Source: Clostridium thailandense (GTDB lineage Bacteria; Bacillota; Clostridia; Clostridiales; Clostridiaceae). Taken from it: a stretch of DNA of 64,000 nucleotides. The notes beneath the pieces are model-generated. The model had not been told where the DNA came from. It searched no databases and was given only the letters and a program-made list of their open reading frames with translations. Location of the stretch: contig NZ_JAEEGC010000026.1 in assembly GCF_019207025.1 (NCBI RefSeq), forward strand, positions 62,001-126,000, read 5' to 3'. Positions 53,308 through 62,097 of the stretch are shown in pieces (the stretch's first letter is position 1; every line of letters starts with the position of its first letter). The position numbers and the translations under genes are program-made.

Positions 53308-54246
53308 TCAAAAGGGAGTATTATCACCTATATAGCAAGCTATATTATTATTCAAATATAATTCTTGGAGATGCTGCATTTTTTCCTCTGTCATATCTCC
53401 GTGATTGCTATATTCATAATCTTTTCCTAACTGGTTCCACTTGGTAAGTCCCAATCTGTGGAATTTCAAAAGATTGACCTCATATAAAGAATTTTTATTC
53501 ATAAACTCAATTAATTTGTATGCATTTTCATCACTGTCATTATATCCTGCGATAGTAGGCTGCCTTAGAACAAGCCTTCCCTGCCAGCCAGACTTTTTAA
53601 GTGCTTCAATATTTGAAAGTATTAAATGATTATAAACCCCGGTTCCTTGTTTATGTTTTTCTCTATCCATGTTCTTCACATCAATAAATGCAAAATCAAT
53701 GTACTTCATTATTTTTAAAAACACTTCTTGTTTAGCATATGCACTAGTTTCAATTGCTTTATGAATCTGACGTTCATGGCATTTCTTTAATACTTCAATC
53801 AAAAATTCATGATGCATTAAAGGCTCTCCTCCTGTGAAGGTTACTCCTCCTTTAGCTCCCCAATTATTGAAATCACGCCTCAAAATTGTCATAATCTCAT
53901 CTACTGTATATTCTTTCACACACTGCTTTAAAACATTATTAGGACAAGTATCAACACAGTCAAAGGTCTCACATTCTTTGCATATATCCCAGGTTATGCT
54001 CTGCTTGCCATTGTCAGCAAATTTGATTGAACCATAGGGACATGCATTTCTGCATGCTCTACAGCCATTCTCCCATTTGCATACATTTTCTGCAATCATA
54101 ATGTGCTTTTTCTTAATCCAACTTTCCGGGTTAGCACACCACTCACATCGAAGGGGGCATCCTGTAAAAAATATACTTGTCCTACAGCCTGGTCCATCAT
54201 GTACAGAAAAACTTTGTATGTCAAATATTAAGCCTTTTTCACTCAT
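53308..54246 (-). CDS. hpdA: 4-hydroxyphenylacetate decarboxylase activating enzyme
   Basis: This radical SAM activase of about 312 residues installs the glycyl radical on HpdB. The SAM cluster motif is GCPLRCEWC near residue 27, in the usual context FSVHDGPGCRTSIFF. Two further Cys sets (CRACRNACPYG; CKECETFDCVDTCPNN) make the ferredoxin-like insert typical of glycyl-radical activases. A GGVTFTGGEPL motif follows. I chose the ATG at 54246, eight bases past the hpdC stop; a longer frame would overlap hpdC. It is third in hpdB-hpdC-hpdA, the same order as in other Clostridia. Confidence 0.95.
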   Translation of the reverse strand: MSEKGLIFDIQSFSVHDGPGCRTSIFFTGCPLRCEWCANPESWIKKKHIMIAENVCKWENGCRACRNACPYGSIKFADNGKQSITWDICKECETFDCVDTCPNNVLKQCVKEYTVDEIMTILRRDFNNWGAKGGVTFTGGEPLMHHEFLIEVLKKCHERQIHKAIETSAYAKQEVFLKIMKYIDFAFIDVKNMDREKHKQGTGVYNHLILSNIEALKKSGWQGRLVLRQPTIAGYNDSDENAYKLIEFMNKNSLYEVNLLKFHRLGLTKWNQLGKDYEYSNHGDMTEEKMQHLQELYLNNNIACYIGDNTPF

Positions 54247-54254
54247 ATTGTTTC

Positions 54255-54515
54255 CTACCTTGCTTGATAGCCGGAACAAGTAGAAGCCCCACAGCTAGCA
54301 TATGCCCAGTTTTCTTTTTCTAAACCTGTACAAGTACCTACTCCGTGTTTATCTGGATTTAAGAAACTTTTGCAATTTCCACACTTTTCAGCTTGTCTAA
54401 ATTTAGGACAAGCCTGACTTCCTTCACCATCTATAGGAACCATTACCTTTGTTAATGCACATATCCCTTTTTCACAATCTAAATTTATATAGTTTTTACA
54501 ATCATAATGGCACAT
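54255..54515 (-). CDS. hpdC: 4-hydroxyphenylacetate decarboxylase small subunit
   Basis: This 86-residue iron-sulfur subunit is unique to 4-hydroxyphenylacetate decarboxylase among glycyl-radical enzymes. It has Cys and His residues in two clusters (MCHYDCKNYINLDC, GICAL, then CPKFRQAEKCGNCKSF, GTCTG, SCGASTC), as expected for two 4Fe-4S sites. GGAGGG precedes the ATG. It starts 38 bases after hpdB. Its presence separates this locus from indoleacetate and phenylacetate decarboxylases. Confidence 0.96.
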   Translation of the reverse strand: MCHYDCKNYINLDCEKGICALTKVMVPIDGEGSQACPKFRQAEKCGNCKSFLNPDKHGVGTCTGLEKENWAYASCGASTCSGYQAR

Positions 54516-54553
54516 AATTATTACCCTCCATTCATTTCTTAACTTACGTCTTA

Positions 54554-57247
54554 TTATTGGTCATATTCGGTTCTATAAATAACTTCATCCTGGATAGGTT
54601 TACCAATTTCACACCAGTATTGTGTAAATCCAGCTACACGAACCATAAGATCTCTATACTTCTCTGGTGTAACTTGAGCATCTCTTAATGTTTTAGAATC
54701 AACAACATTAAACTGAACATGGAATCCACCTTTTCTCATGTAAGCACGTACAACATCAAGAAGTTTTCTTGTTCCACTTATGCCTTTAACTGCTGATGGA
54801 TGAAGTTTTAGATTCATCTGTGCATTCTGATGCATTGAGTGATCATAAACCGTTGCAGATTCAAATATAGCATAAATACCATTCTTATCTGTTCCTGCTG
54901 CTGCAGATACTGAACCATCTGAATAAGTTGTACCTGCAAGTCTTCCATCAGCTGTTGCCAATGTTACAAAACCTTGAGGTCCATGAGTTGATACTGATAT
55001 CTGACATAAATATAAAGGCTTTCCATAGTATGAATAATACTTATGTGTCATGTCATAAATGTAATAGTGATATGCTTTAAAAATTTCATCCACATACTTG
55101 TCGGCATTACCATATTTCGGTGCATTTATACATGCCGCAAATATTTTCTCATATTTAGGGCTGCTTTCTGTACTCTCTCTAAAATCAGGTGAGAACACTT
55201 CTGTTTCATATGCAGTTTTGAATCCAAAGTTGTTAAGCATAGCATCTGTCATTTCTTCAATGGTGAACTTCTTGTCATCAAATACATTTTTCTTAATGGA
55301 AGACAAGGAATTAACTAGAGTAATTGTGCCACAGGATTCAAAGTTAATACATGAGTTGTATCTTGCACCCATAGTGCCAATATGTTTACCTTTTGTGAAG
55401 CAATCAGGCTTCAACAAGGAGTTCACAGCAGGCATATTGTACTTTCTCCAAATATCCATCTGAATATTATTACATCTGTTAACGACATCTGTAGTAAGTT
55501 CCATATATTCTTTCCATTGATTAATCATTGTTTCATAAGAATCAAGTTTCTTGTTGTGAGGTGGATATACTGGTTTTCCTGTTCTTATATCTAATCCATT
55601 TGTTAAAACGAGTTCAAGTACTTTAGGCATACCAATGAAATGAACCCCAGTACCACAGGTAGGTGATGCACCACCAGGAATCATTGTTATTTTTCCATTA
55701 TACTCAAGCGGCATAAAGCATCCTGGTGCAGATTCTAGGCATCCTCCAAGACACCATGCTCTTGCATCATGAAGGTCCATTCCTTCTGATCCATAATTTC
55801 TTAACATAAAATTCATACCAGTTTGATTGTTCATCCATGCAGGATATCCAAGTCCAAGCTTTGTACAAGAAGCAGCTTTCATAAGAAAGTCTTCCGGGGT
55901 CTTTTCATCATACAATACACTCAGTGTAGGTTGAGGTGTTTGATTTCTCATACCTGCTTCAATAATTAAGTATTCCAAAGGAGTAACTGCTGTAAGTCCA
56001 TCATAATTTTGTCCTCCTAAGGAAAGGTTGTTAAATGTATTCCCAGAAAGAACACCACCAGATACTCCAGCTGACGCAAAACATTCAATACAACTGATTT
56101 TAATTCTGTATAATTCAAGAATTTCAATTACTTCTTCATCAGTCATAACACCATCCTCAATATCTTTCTCGTAGAATGGCTGCAATATTTGTCCGAGTTT
56201 ACCAATTGAAAGACCAGATTGAGGGTCTTCATTAACAACTCCTAAATGACAGCAAAGAGTCATTTGAATTGCTTCCCAGAAGTTTGCAGGTTTTTTATGT
56301 GCAATGTTTCCCATAACCTCTTGAATTTTTTCATAGTTAGCTTTCAACTCAGGATCAGTCTCAATGGAAGCTAAATATTTTGCTTGTTTTGAATAATTCT
56401 CACACCATGCACTTAAACCTTTTGTGATTTCTTTCATTGCTGCATAGTAATAACCTCTGCTCATACCAAAATCACCATCGGTACCTGCTTCACCCATAAC
56501 TTCAGCAATCTTTTCATCACACAATTCTATAATTCTATCAAAGCCATATTGCAGTGGCATATAATAGTTTATTACTTCTCTCCCCTGTGGAATTGCAAAA
56601 GAATCAAACATGCAGATAACACTATCCATGATACTTTTAAACTGATCATAACCTGGTGTCATCTGTGAGTATTTGTCACTTAATTCTTCTACGGAAATTC
56701 CTTCCCAAGGCTTTGATACCTTAACTAAAACAGGAATTTCTTCTTTCCTCATACCAAATTTTTTAGCAATAGAAATGACATTTCCATAGCTTTCAGTAAC
56801 ATTACCACCCCCAGCACCAACGACGCTGACTGAATCAGCTTCATTTTCTGCTGGAGCATCTACTTCGTTCATTAAAGCTTCTGCCTGGGCATTAAAGAAA
56901 CTTGCACAAACCCAAGGGAATGGAAATGCACCTCTAATATTTTTTGTCTTGTTCATAACCAGTTTTTCATAAGGCAAGATTGTTGGTGTCATGTGTGATA
57001 AAGAAGCAGCCACAGCTTTAGCTCTTCTTACCTCAATTATTTCACCTTCATTCTCCCACCAAGTTCTATTATACCAGTATGCAGCTTCCATATCTGCGGT
57101 AACCTTTAAAGTATAATAAATATCCATCAGTTTTTTAGTGCTTTCTTTTGCTTCTGGAATATCAGATTCTGAAAGATTATCAACATCCGCCATATCAATA
57201 CCGCGGCTTTTTAAAACATCCTGAAGTTTACTTTCTTTAACATTCAT
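54554..57247 (-). CDS. hpdB: 4-hydroxyphenylacetate decarboxylase glycyl-radical large subunit
   Basis: HpdB decarboxylates 4-hydroxyphenylacetate, from tyrosine, to p-cresol by a glycyl-radical mechanism. From the ATG at 57247 (behind GGAGG) it has 897 residues. Counting gives Cys503 and Glu505 in GGCLES, His536, Glu637, Ser344, Phe214, Phe405 and radical Gly873 in VAGFTQYW. These are the positions known for the C. scatologenes enzyme. Oxygen cleaves such proteins at the glycine, so it acts only in anaerobes. It heads hpdB-hpdC-hpdA. An ATG at 57301 is less likely because it precedes the ribosome binding site. Confidence 0.97.
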   Translation of the reverse strand: MNVKESKLQDVLKSRGIDMADVDNLSESDIPEAKESTKKLMDIYYTLKVTADMEAAYWYNRTWWENEGEIIEVRRAKAVAASLSHMTPTILPYEKLVMNKTKNIRGAFPFPWVCASFFNAQAEALMNEVDAPAENEADSVSVVGAGGGNVTESYGNVISIAKKFGMRKEEIPVLVKVSKPWEGISVEELSDKYSQMTPGYDQFKSIMDSVICMFDSFAIPQGREVINYYMPLQYGFDRIIELCDEKIAEVMGEAGTDGDFGMSRGYYYAAMKEITKGLSAWCENYSKQAKYLASIETDPELKANYEKIQEVMGNIAHKKPANFWEAIQMTLCCHLGVVNEDPQSGLSIGKLGQILQPFYEKDIEDGVMTDEEVIEILELYRIKISCIECFASAGVSGGVLSGNTFNNLSLGGQNYDGLTAVTPLEYLIIEAGMRNQTPQPTLSVLYDEKTPEDFLMKAASCTKLGLGYPAWMNNQTGMNFMLRNYGSEGMDLHDARAWCLGGCLESAPGCFMPLEYNGKITMIPGGASPTCGTGVHFIGMPKVLELVLTNGLDIRTGKPVYPPHNKKLDSYETMINQWKEYMELTTDVVNRCNNIQMDIWRKYNMPAVNSLLKPDCFTKGKHIGTMGARYNSCINFESCGTITLVNSLSSIKKNVFDDKKFTIEEMTDAMLNNFGFKTAYETEVFSPDFRESTESSPKYEKIFAACINAPKYGNADKYVDEIFKAYHYYIYDMTHKYYSYYGKPLYLCQISVSTHGPQGFVTLATADGRLAGTTYSDGSVSAAAGTDKNGIYAIFESATVYDHSMHQNAQMNLKLHPSAVKGISGTRKLLDVVRAYMRKGGFHVQFNVVDSKTLRDAQVTPEKYRDLMVRVAGFTQYWCEIGKPIQDEVIYRTEYDQ

Positions 57248-57319
57248 TAAAAATACCTCCGTATTAGTTCTTATTGAATTATTTCTTATATGATAGTACA
57301 ACTAAAAAAGAATCACTAG

Positions 57320-57338
57320 TGAAAAGTGCACACTTTCA
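57320..57338. promoter_or_regulatory. Candidate operator upstream of hpdB
   Basis: TGAAA-N9-TTTCA with a GTGCAC centre lies about 70 bases upstream of the hpdB start. The half-sites recall Crp/Fnr-type operators, and a Crp/Fnr gene lies at the other end of the operon. The spacing is longer than the classic site, so this is weak. Confidence 0.3.
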
Positions 57339-57369
57339 GGATTTTTATTAACTTAGCAAGCGCAAAATA

Positions 57370-57403
57370 AACCTCCAAACTCTAATGCTGAATTTGGAAG
57401 TTT
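57370..57403. repeat. Right copy of the direct repeat flanking hpdACB
   Basis: AACCTCCAAACTCTAATGCTG and AATTTGGAAGTTT (34 bases in all) match 52496-52529 with only two differences, and the similarity extends leftward (TTAGCAA). The two copies bracket crp-hpdACB in the same orientation. It can also form a short stem. Confidence 0.65.
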
Positions 57404-57428
57404 AGTTTATGAAAATTATACTTGTGCT

Positions 57429-57726
57429 TCAAGTAACTTGCTTTGGTATTGTAAACCACACTCGTGTACCTATATCCCTTTGACTTTCAATTCCGTAGGT
57501 ATAATGATGCAATTCGAAAATTTCTCTTACGATTGCCATACCAAGCCCAGCACCGCTTCTTCCGCTTTTCCTAGACTTATCGACCTTGTAGAAACGCTCC
57601 CAAATGTAAGGCAAATTATCTTCTGGAATATCCTTCTTTAGATAAATAGATTCTAAGTGCATCATTAATTTGTTCATCATCTTCGACAATTAAAATATTA
57701 AATTTAACCTTATCCATATTAATCAT
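57429..57726 (-). pseudogene. Decayed two-component system: response-regulator start joined to histidine-kinase end
   Basis: On the minus strand 57726-57616 encodes the first 32 or so residues of a response regulator (KFNILIVEDDEQINDALRIY, then LSKEG), then stops. In another frame, 57632-57429 encodes the last part of a histidine kinase: DIPEDNLPYIWERFYKVDKS, then GAGLGMAIVREIFELH and GTRVWFTIPK. The receiver core, DNA-binding domain and most of the kinase are missing. The simplest reading is one deletion of a former operon with a junction near 57632. Neither piece can be functional alone. Confidence 0.8.
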
Positions 57727-57961
57727 CCTTAAAATATTGTAATTTCTTCATTAACATAACTCCATCTACTGTATCAAATATGATTTTTTTCATTATCATA
57801 TCTTTTTTCTTCATATTATATATTTTAAAGTGCTTGGTTTTATGTGTCTACAATATTATATTAGCACCAAGTACTATTTTATAAAAATTAGAATCTAATT
57901 CAAATTTTTATACTAATCTTAATTTGAACTAGATTCTAATTTGGGGATATTTACTTAAGAT
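57727..57961. other. Gene-free AT-rich stretch
   Basis: No gene is seen. TTAGAATCTAATTC and GAACTAGATTCTAA (about 57889-57942) are inverted and may form the terminator of the transporter gene, whose stop is at 57962. Confidence 0.4.
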
Positions 57962-59344
57962 TTAAGCAGTATCTCCTTTTCTTTCCTTAATCTCTCTTTG
58001 CATTTTTTCAAGACTTTTAGGAGTTATTTTATATAGTAGTATGATAAAAATCAAACCAAATACCATGAAAACTGCTGGTATTAGTGTTATTCCATTTGTT
58101 ACACCTTTTATTAATTGTGCTGTAGGTTTCATATTTGCAACATATCCTGCTCCCATAAGCACAGCTGTTATAATAACACTTCTTGCGAATACAGCGATTT
58201 TAATTGGGAAAGCTAGTAATGACATAATAAAACCTCTAGCATTCTTTCCTGTTTTCCATTCCCCGTATTCAACAGTATTTGAATACAAAGCAACCCCTAA
58301 GGCATCTGGCATTGCATATCCAAAGTATGCAATAAACATTAATATCATAAAAGAAATATAATTCATTGGTAATGCCCATACAGCAAGTAAACAACATATA
58401 AATATTAAAAGTGATAAAATATAGGTGTTTCTTTCTCCAATTTTTTTAGCTATTGGACTTGCAATCGCTGCTCCAACTAAGCATACTACACTAAGTCCTG
58501 TAAAGAATATAGTAACTACTGCTAAGTTACTTACAACATATTTAAAGTAGTAAAAAGCCATTCCAAAAATTACAAACCTACCCAAATATCTTCCAAACTC
58601 AGCTAGCATCAGTCCTATAAGAGGAGGATTTAAAATTATCTGTCTTATCATATCACCAGCAGACAGCTTTTCTTCTGCCTTATTTGATTCATTAGAAGTT
58701 CCACTGTGTGCATAGTCTTTGGTCATGAAGAAAAATATATAATATAGAGCAATTAAAGCAATACCTGCTATTACAACAGTAAGAGTATATCCCATTACTT
58801 GATTGTTCTTACCAAGTGCTAATATCAAAGGCATACTTACTGCAGAGAAAACAATGCTTCCTATTGCATTAAACAGTCCTCTGTTTGATGACATTGCAAT
58901 TCTTTCTTCACGTACAGTTGTCATTGCAGAGTTCATTGATAAATGTGCTGCATAAGAAGTGTTGCTAGTTAAATGGCTAACTATGAACCCTATACATATA
59001 ATAATAACAGCAGTACTCGGCGAGCCGATTTTAGAAAACTCCAAAATATAGAACAATACAGTAATAGGTGGTCCTATTAGTAGCCATGAACGATATTTAC
59101 CCCATCTAAAATTAGTTTTTTCTAACACAACTCCTGAGGTAGGAACCCATATAACGTCAGCTATACTTGTAAGCATTAATACTGTACCTGATATAGCTAC
59201 TGAAACTTTAATCGAATCTGTTAAAAATGCTGCAAGATAGAATAACTCCATATTTATAAGTAACTGAAATCCCAAAGATGGTAATCCATAAAGATTTATA
59301 ATAGATTTTTTTAGAGGCTTTTCCGTAACGTTTACATTTTCCAT
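57962..59344 (-). CDS. MFS transporter of the GPH (glycoside-pentoside-hexuronide) type
   Basis: This 460-residue membrane protein has about 12 helices. PSLGFQLLINMELFYLAAFL at the start, then VWVPTSGVVLEKTNFRWGKYR-like sequence with the conserved basic loop and GVALYSNTVEYGEWKTGK near residue 370, place it in the GPH branch. Members usually carry sugars, but related transporters sit beside other aryl-acetate decarboxylases. Here it lies between the acyl kinase and hpdB, so I infer import of an arylacetate or export of the product. The start at 59344 follows GGAAGG. Confidence 0.85.
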   Translation of the reverse strand: MENVNVTEKPLKKSIINLYGLPSLGFQLLINMELFYLAAFLTDSIKVSVAISGTVLMLTSIADVIWVPTSGVVLEKTNFRWGKYRSWLLIGPPITVLFYILEFSKIGSPSTAVIIICIGFIVSHLTSNTSYAAHLSMNSAMTTVREERIAMSSNRGLFNAIGSIVFSAVSMPLILALGKNNQVMGYTLTVVIAGIALIALYYIFFFMTKDYAHSGTSNESNKAEEKLSAGDMIRQIILNPPLIGLMLAEFGRYLGRFVIFGMAFYYFKYVVSNLAVVTIFFTGLSVVCLVGAAIASPIAKKIGERNTYILSLLIFICCLLAVWALPMNYISFMILMFIAYFGYAMPDALGVALYSNTVEYGEWKTGKNARGFIMSLLAFPIKIAVFARSVIITAVLMGAGYVANMKPTAQLIKGVTNGITLIPAVFMVFGLIFIILLYKITPKSLEKMQREIKERKGDTA

Positions 59345-59423
59345 AATAACCCTTCCTTTCATAAAACATTATATGATTTATTTAATTTCATCAACTAAAA
59401 CTTCTACCTGAGCAACTTGCTTC

Positions 59424-60494
59424 TTATTCTTCAACATACTCTTTGGCTTCTTCTTCACCTTTTAACACTCTAAGAGTTCCTAAAGCTAATGATTCCATTT
59501 CGTTTTCTCCAGGCATAATTTCAACCGGTGCAATAAATTCAACTCGCTCTTTAATCCAGCCTGTAATCATATTAGAATATGCAATTCCTCCTGTAACAAC
59601 AATAGCATCTACCTTTCCTTTTACTACTGTTGCTAAATCGCCTATTCCTTTTGCAACCTGATAAGCCATAGCTTCATAAACAATCTTTGCCTTTTCATCA
59701 CCTTTTTCAATCATTTTTTCAACTTCTCTAGCATCAACGGTATTAAGATAATCTTTTAATCCACCATTTCCTCTAAGCTTTTTATTCATAGTTTTTTTAT
59801 CATATTTTCCTGAATAGCAAAGGTCTATAAGAGCCTTACAAGGAATTCTTCCAGCTCTTTCAGGAGAAAATGGACCTTCATCATCTGCAATTATCTCCAC
59901 CATTTGTCCTTTTTCATGAACACTTACGGATATTCCACCACCTAGATGAGCAACAACAAAGTTCATATCGCTATATTTTTTACCATACTTTTTAGCAACC
60001 TTCATAGCCATTGCTCTTGAGTTTAGTGCATGAACAGTACTTGTTCTTGGTATATCTGACATACCTGATATACGAGCTATATCCTTTAATTCATCTACCC
60101 TAACTGAATCATATATGTATGCCGATACTCCAATAGAATTTGCTATTTCATAAGAAATTAACGCTCCTAAATTTGAAGCATGCTCAAACATAGGGTTATT
60201 TTTTAATCTATCTACCATTATTTCATTAACTTTATAAGCTCCTGACTTTACTTTTGGAAGCATTCCGCCTCTTCCAACAACTGCAGCTAATTCATGAACT
60301 TCATATCCATTTTCTTTTAAAAATGAAAGTACAACTTCTTTTCTCATATCAAATTGAGCTGCAACATTTTCATATTTTTCTATTTCTTCAACTGGATGAT
60401 CTAGTGTTTTGCAAAAAACTTCCTTTTCATTTTCGTATAAAGCTATTTTTGTAGATGTGGACCCAGGATTTATTGCTAATATTTTTTCACTCAT
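59424..60494 (-). CDS. buk: Butyrate kinase-type acyl kinase
   Basis: This 356-residue ASKHA-fold kinase interconverts an acyl-phosphate plus ADP and the free acid plus ATP. Motifs: LAINPGSTSTKIALYE at the start, VGRGGMLP near residue 73, VVAHLGGGISVSVH near residue 185 and a nucleotide loop IVVTGGIAYS near residue 295. It is the butyrate/branched-chain type, not acetate kinase. No phosphotransbutyrylase or butyrate pathway gene is nearby. Downstream of an oxoacid:ferredoxin oxidoreductase it would capture the acyl-CoA energy, so the true substrate may be a branched or aromatic acyl-phosphate. AGGAGG precedes the ATG. Confidence 0.92.
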   Translation of the reverse strand: MSEKILAINPGSTSTKIALYENEKEVFCKTLDHPVEEIEKYENVAAQFDMRKEVVLSFLKENGYEVHELAAVVGRGGMLPKVKSGAYKVNEIMVDRLKNNPMFEHASNLGALISYEIANSIGVSAYIYDSVRVDELKDIARISGMSDIPRTSTVHALNSRAMAMKVAKKYGKKYSDMNFVVAHLGGGISVSVHEKGQMVEIIADDEGPFSPERAGRIPCKALIDLCYSGKYDKKTMNKKLRGNGGLKDYLNTVDAREVEKMIEKGDEKAKIVYEAMAYQVAKGIGDLATVVKGKVDAIVVTGGIAYSNMITGWIKERVEFIAPVEIMPGENEMESLALGTLRVLKGEEEAKEYVEE

Positions 60495-60530
60495 TTATTT
60501 TTCCTCCTCTTTTCTTCCGTATTCACTTAA

Positions 60531-60766
60531 AAAATTATGCGAAGCAATAATTTTTTTGAGAGGACAATTGACAGAGGACATAGGACAGTGAAGATAAGCT
60601 TTCTTTCTTACGTCAGAAAGCTAATTTATTTTTTAGGCTTGTTTTACCAATCCAAAACATCACTAATATATAAATTAAAGATTTTTCGTAATGTAACGGA
60701 GAAAAATCCTCCTTCACTGTCCATTGTCCTCTGTCCTCTGTCCTCTCAAAAATGCTTCGCATTTTT
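60531..60766. repeat. MITE-like inverted-repeat element, family B
   Basis: The left end (GCGAAGCAATAA, then GAGAGGACAATTGACAGAGG, ACATAGGACAGTGAAG) and right end (CTTCACTGTCCATTGTCCTC, then TGTCCTCTCAAAAATGCTTCGC) are inverted repeats of about 55 bases around a core of about 120 bases. GAGGACA units repeat in tandem in each arm. The core has its own hairpin (AGCTTTCT/AGAAAGCT). No transposase is encoded. It splits buk from the oxidoreductase genes. A third arm lies at 63470-63501. Confidence 0.75.
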
Positions 60767-60788
60767 ATTAGAACGAACTTTCACTCTT

Positions 60789-61334
60789 TTATTTTTGTGA
60801 TCTTCCGATTTCAAGCCCCTTCTCAAAAGCTTCTTTGTTTAATGGAAGTAACTTTGGTTTTTTGCCAAGTTTGTGTTCAATTGTTCCCCAAACAACTTCA
60901 GGAGAAACAACTTCAGTAAACCCTACATATACCCCAAGCATGATAACATTAAGAACTTTTGCGTTTCCCATCTCAAGAGCAAGCTCTGTTACAGGAGCAG
61001 AAACCACTTTAATATCTTTTCTTGTAATCTCTTTTTTAACGATTGAACTGTTAATGAAAAGTGTACCACCCTCTTTTAATTTAACAATAAATTTATCTAG
61101 AGATGGTTCATTCATAACAATCAAATCATCCATAACGTCACCTAACGGTGCTCCTACCATTTCATCTGAAATAACAACAAAGCAGTTTGCTGTACCACCA
61201 CGCTGTTCAGCTCCATATGATGGGAAGAAAGTAACATTTTTATCTGTAGAATCACAGGTTGCAGATGCTAAGAATTTTCCAAGTGTCATAACACCCTGTC
61301 CGCCGAATCCGGCAACACACAAATTTGTTTCCAT
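60789..61334 (-). CDS. 2-oxoacid:ferredoxin oxidoreductase gamma subunit
   Basis: This 181-residue gamma subunit has the family start CVAGFGGQGVMTLGKFLA near residue 6, FFPSYGAEQRGGTANC near residue 37 and VMNEPSLDKF near residue 73. It helps bind CoA and completes the heterotetramer with alpha, beta and the ferredoxin-like delta subunit. It starts 12 bases after the beta-subunit stop. With a stand-alone gamma domain and separate delta, the set resembles the 2-oxoisovalerate (Vor) and related oxoacid enzymes rather than single-chain pyruvate:ferredoxin oxidoreductase. Confidence 0.92.
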   Translation of the reverse strand: METNLCVAGFGGQGVMTLGKFLASATCDSTDKNVTFFPSYGAEQRGGTANCFVVISDEMVGAPLGDVMDDLIVMNEPSLDKFIVKLKEGGTLFINSSIVKKEITRKDIKVVSAPVTELALEMGNAKVLNVIMLGVYVGFTEVVSPEVVWGTIEHKLGKKPKLLPLNKEAFEKGLEIGRSQK

Positions 61335-61346
61335 ACCATTAGCCTC

Positions 61347-62084
61347 CTATCTATCTCTTATTACGCCCAGTGGGTATTCTGGAAGCATTTTTTCTTCAAT
61401 GAATTTAAGTGAATCCAGTGGTTCAAGTCCCCAGTTTGTTGGGCAATTTGTTACGATTTCAACCATTGAGAAACCTTTACCATTTAATTGGTTCTCGAAG
61501 GCTTTTCTGATTGCTTTTTTAGTTTTAATTACATTCTGCGGAGTATTACAGCTTGTACGCTCTAAATATACTGGCGCTGTAAGCTGATTTAATATTTCAC
61601 ACATATGCATTGGATATCCATGTTCTTCAGCAATACGTCCTTTTGGTGCTGTAGATGCTTTCATACCGATTAATGTAGTAGGAGCCATCTGGCCTCCTGT
61701 CATACCATAAATACCATTATTTACAAAGATAACAGTAATGTTTTCACCACGGTTTGCTGCTGAAATTGATTCTCCAAGTCCGATAGAAGCAAAATCACCA
61801 TCTCCCTGGTATGTATAAACCAATGAATCTGGGTTTGCTCTTTTAATACCTGTTGCAACAGCACAGGCACGGCCATGAGGTGAAGTGATGTTATCATATG
61901 CGATATAGTCCATATGAAGTCCACAGCATCCGATACCAAGTACGCAGGCAGCTTTTTCAACAATGTTCATTTCTTCTAAGACTTCACCTATTAATTTTAT
62001 AACTGTACTATGCATACATCCCGGGCAGAAACCGGAAACTTTATCTTCTTGGATTGTTTTTGTTCTTGCATAAACTTTTTCCAT
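61347..62084 (-). CDS. 2-oxoacid:ferredoxin oxidoreductase beta subunit (thiamine pyrophosphate-binding)
   Basis: This 245-residue beta subunit binds thiamine pyrophosphate and the catalytic cluster. The TPP/Mg motif is YQGDGDFASIGLGESISAAN, with IFVNNGIYGMTGGQMAPTT after it. Cys residues in FCPGCMHS, GCCGLH and near SCNTPQN fit cluster ligands. It oxidatively decarboxylates a 2-oxoacid to acyl-CoA, passing electrons to ferredoxin. It lies 13 bases after the alpha subunit. GGAGGG precedes the ATG. Confidence 0.93.
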   Translation of the reverse strand: MEKVYARTKTIQEDKVSGFCPGCMHSTVIKLIGEVLEEMNIVEKAACVLGIGCCGLHMDYIAYDNITSPHGRACAVATGIKRANPDSLVYTYQGDGDFASIGLGESISAANRGENITVIFVNNGIYGMTGGQMAPTTLIGMKASTAPKGRIAEEHGYPMHMCEILNQLTAPVYLERTSCNTPQNVIKTKKAIRKAFENQLNGKGFSMVEIVTNCPTNWGLEPLDSLKFIEEKMLPEYPLGVIRDR

Positions 62085-62097
62085 TTTCTATACCCTC

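Noticed and set aside
55098-55463. A 121-codon plus-strand frame
   Set aside because: It is antisense to hpdB, which is certain from its catalytic residues.
54554-57247. Indoleacetate or phenylacetate decarboxylase
   Set aside because: The small iron-sulfur subunit hpdC is present, and Glu637 and His536 of the 4-hydroxyphenylacetate enzyme are at the exact positions.
59424-60494. Part of a butyrate-forming operon
   Set aside because: No phosphotransbutyrylase, crotonase or butyryl-CoA dehydrogenase gene is nearby; the context is oxoacid oxidation.
60835-61587. A 250-codon plus-strand frame
   Set aside because: It is antisense to the gamma and beta oxidoreductase subunits and shows no family features.
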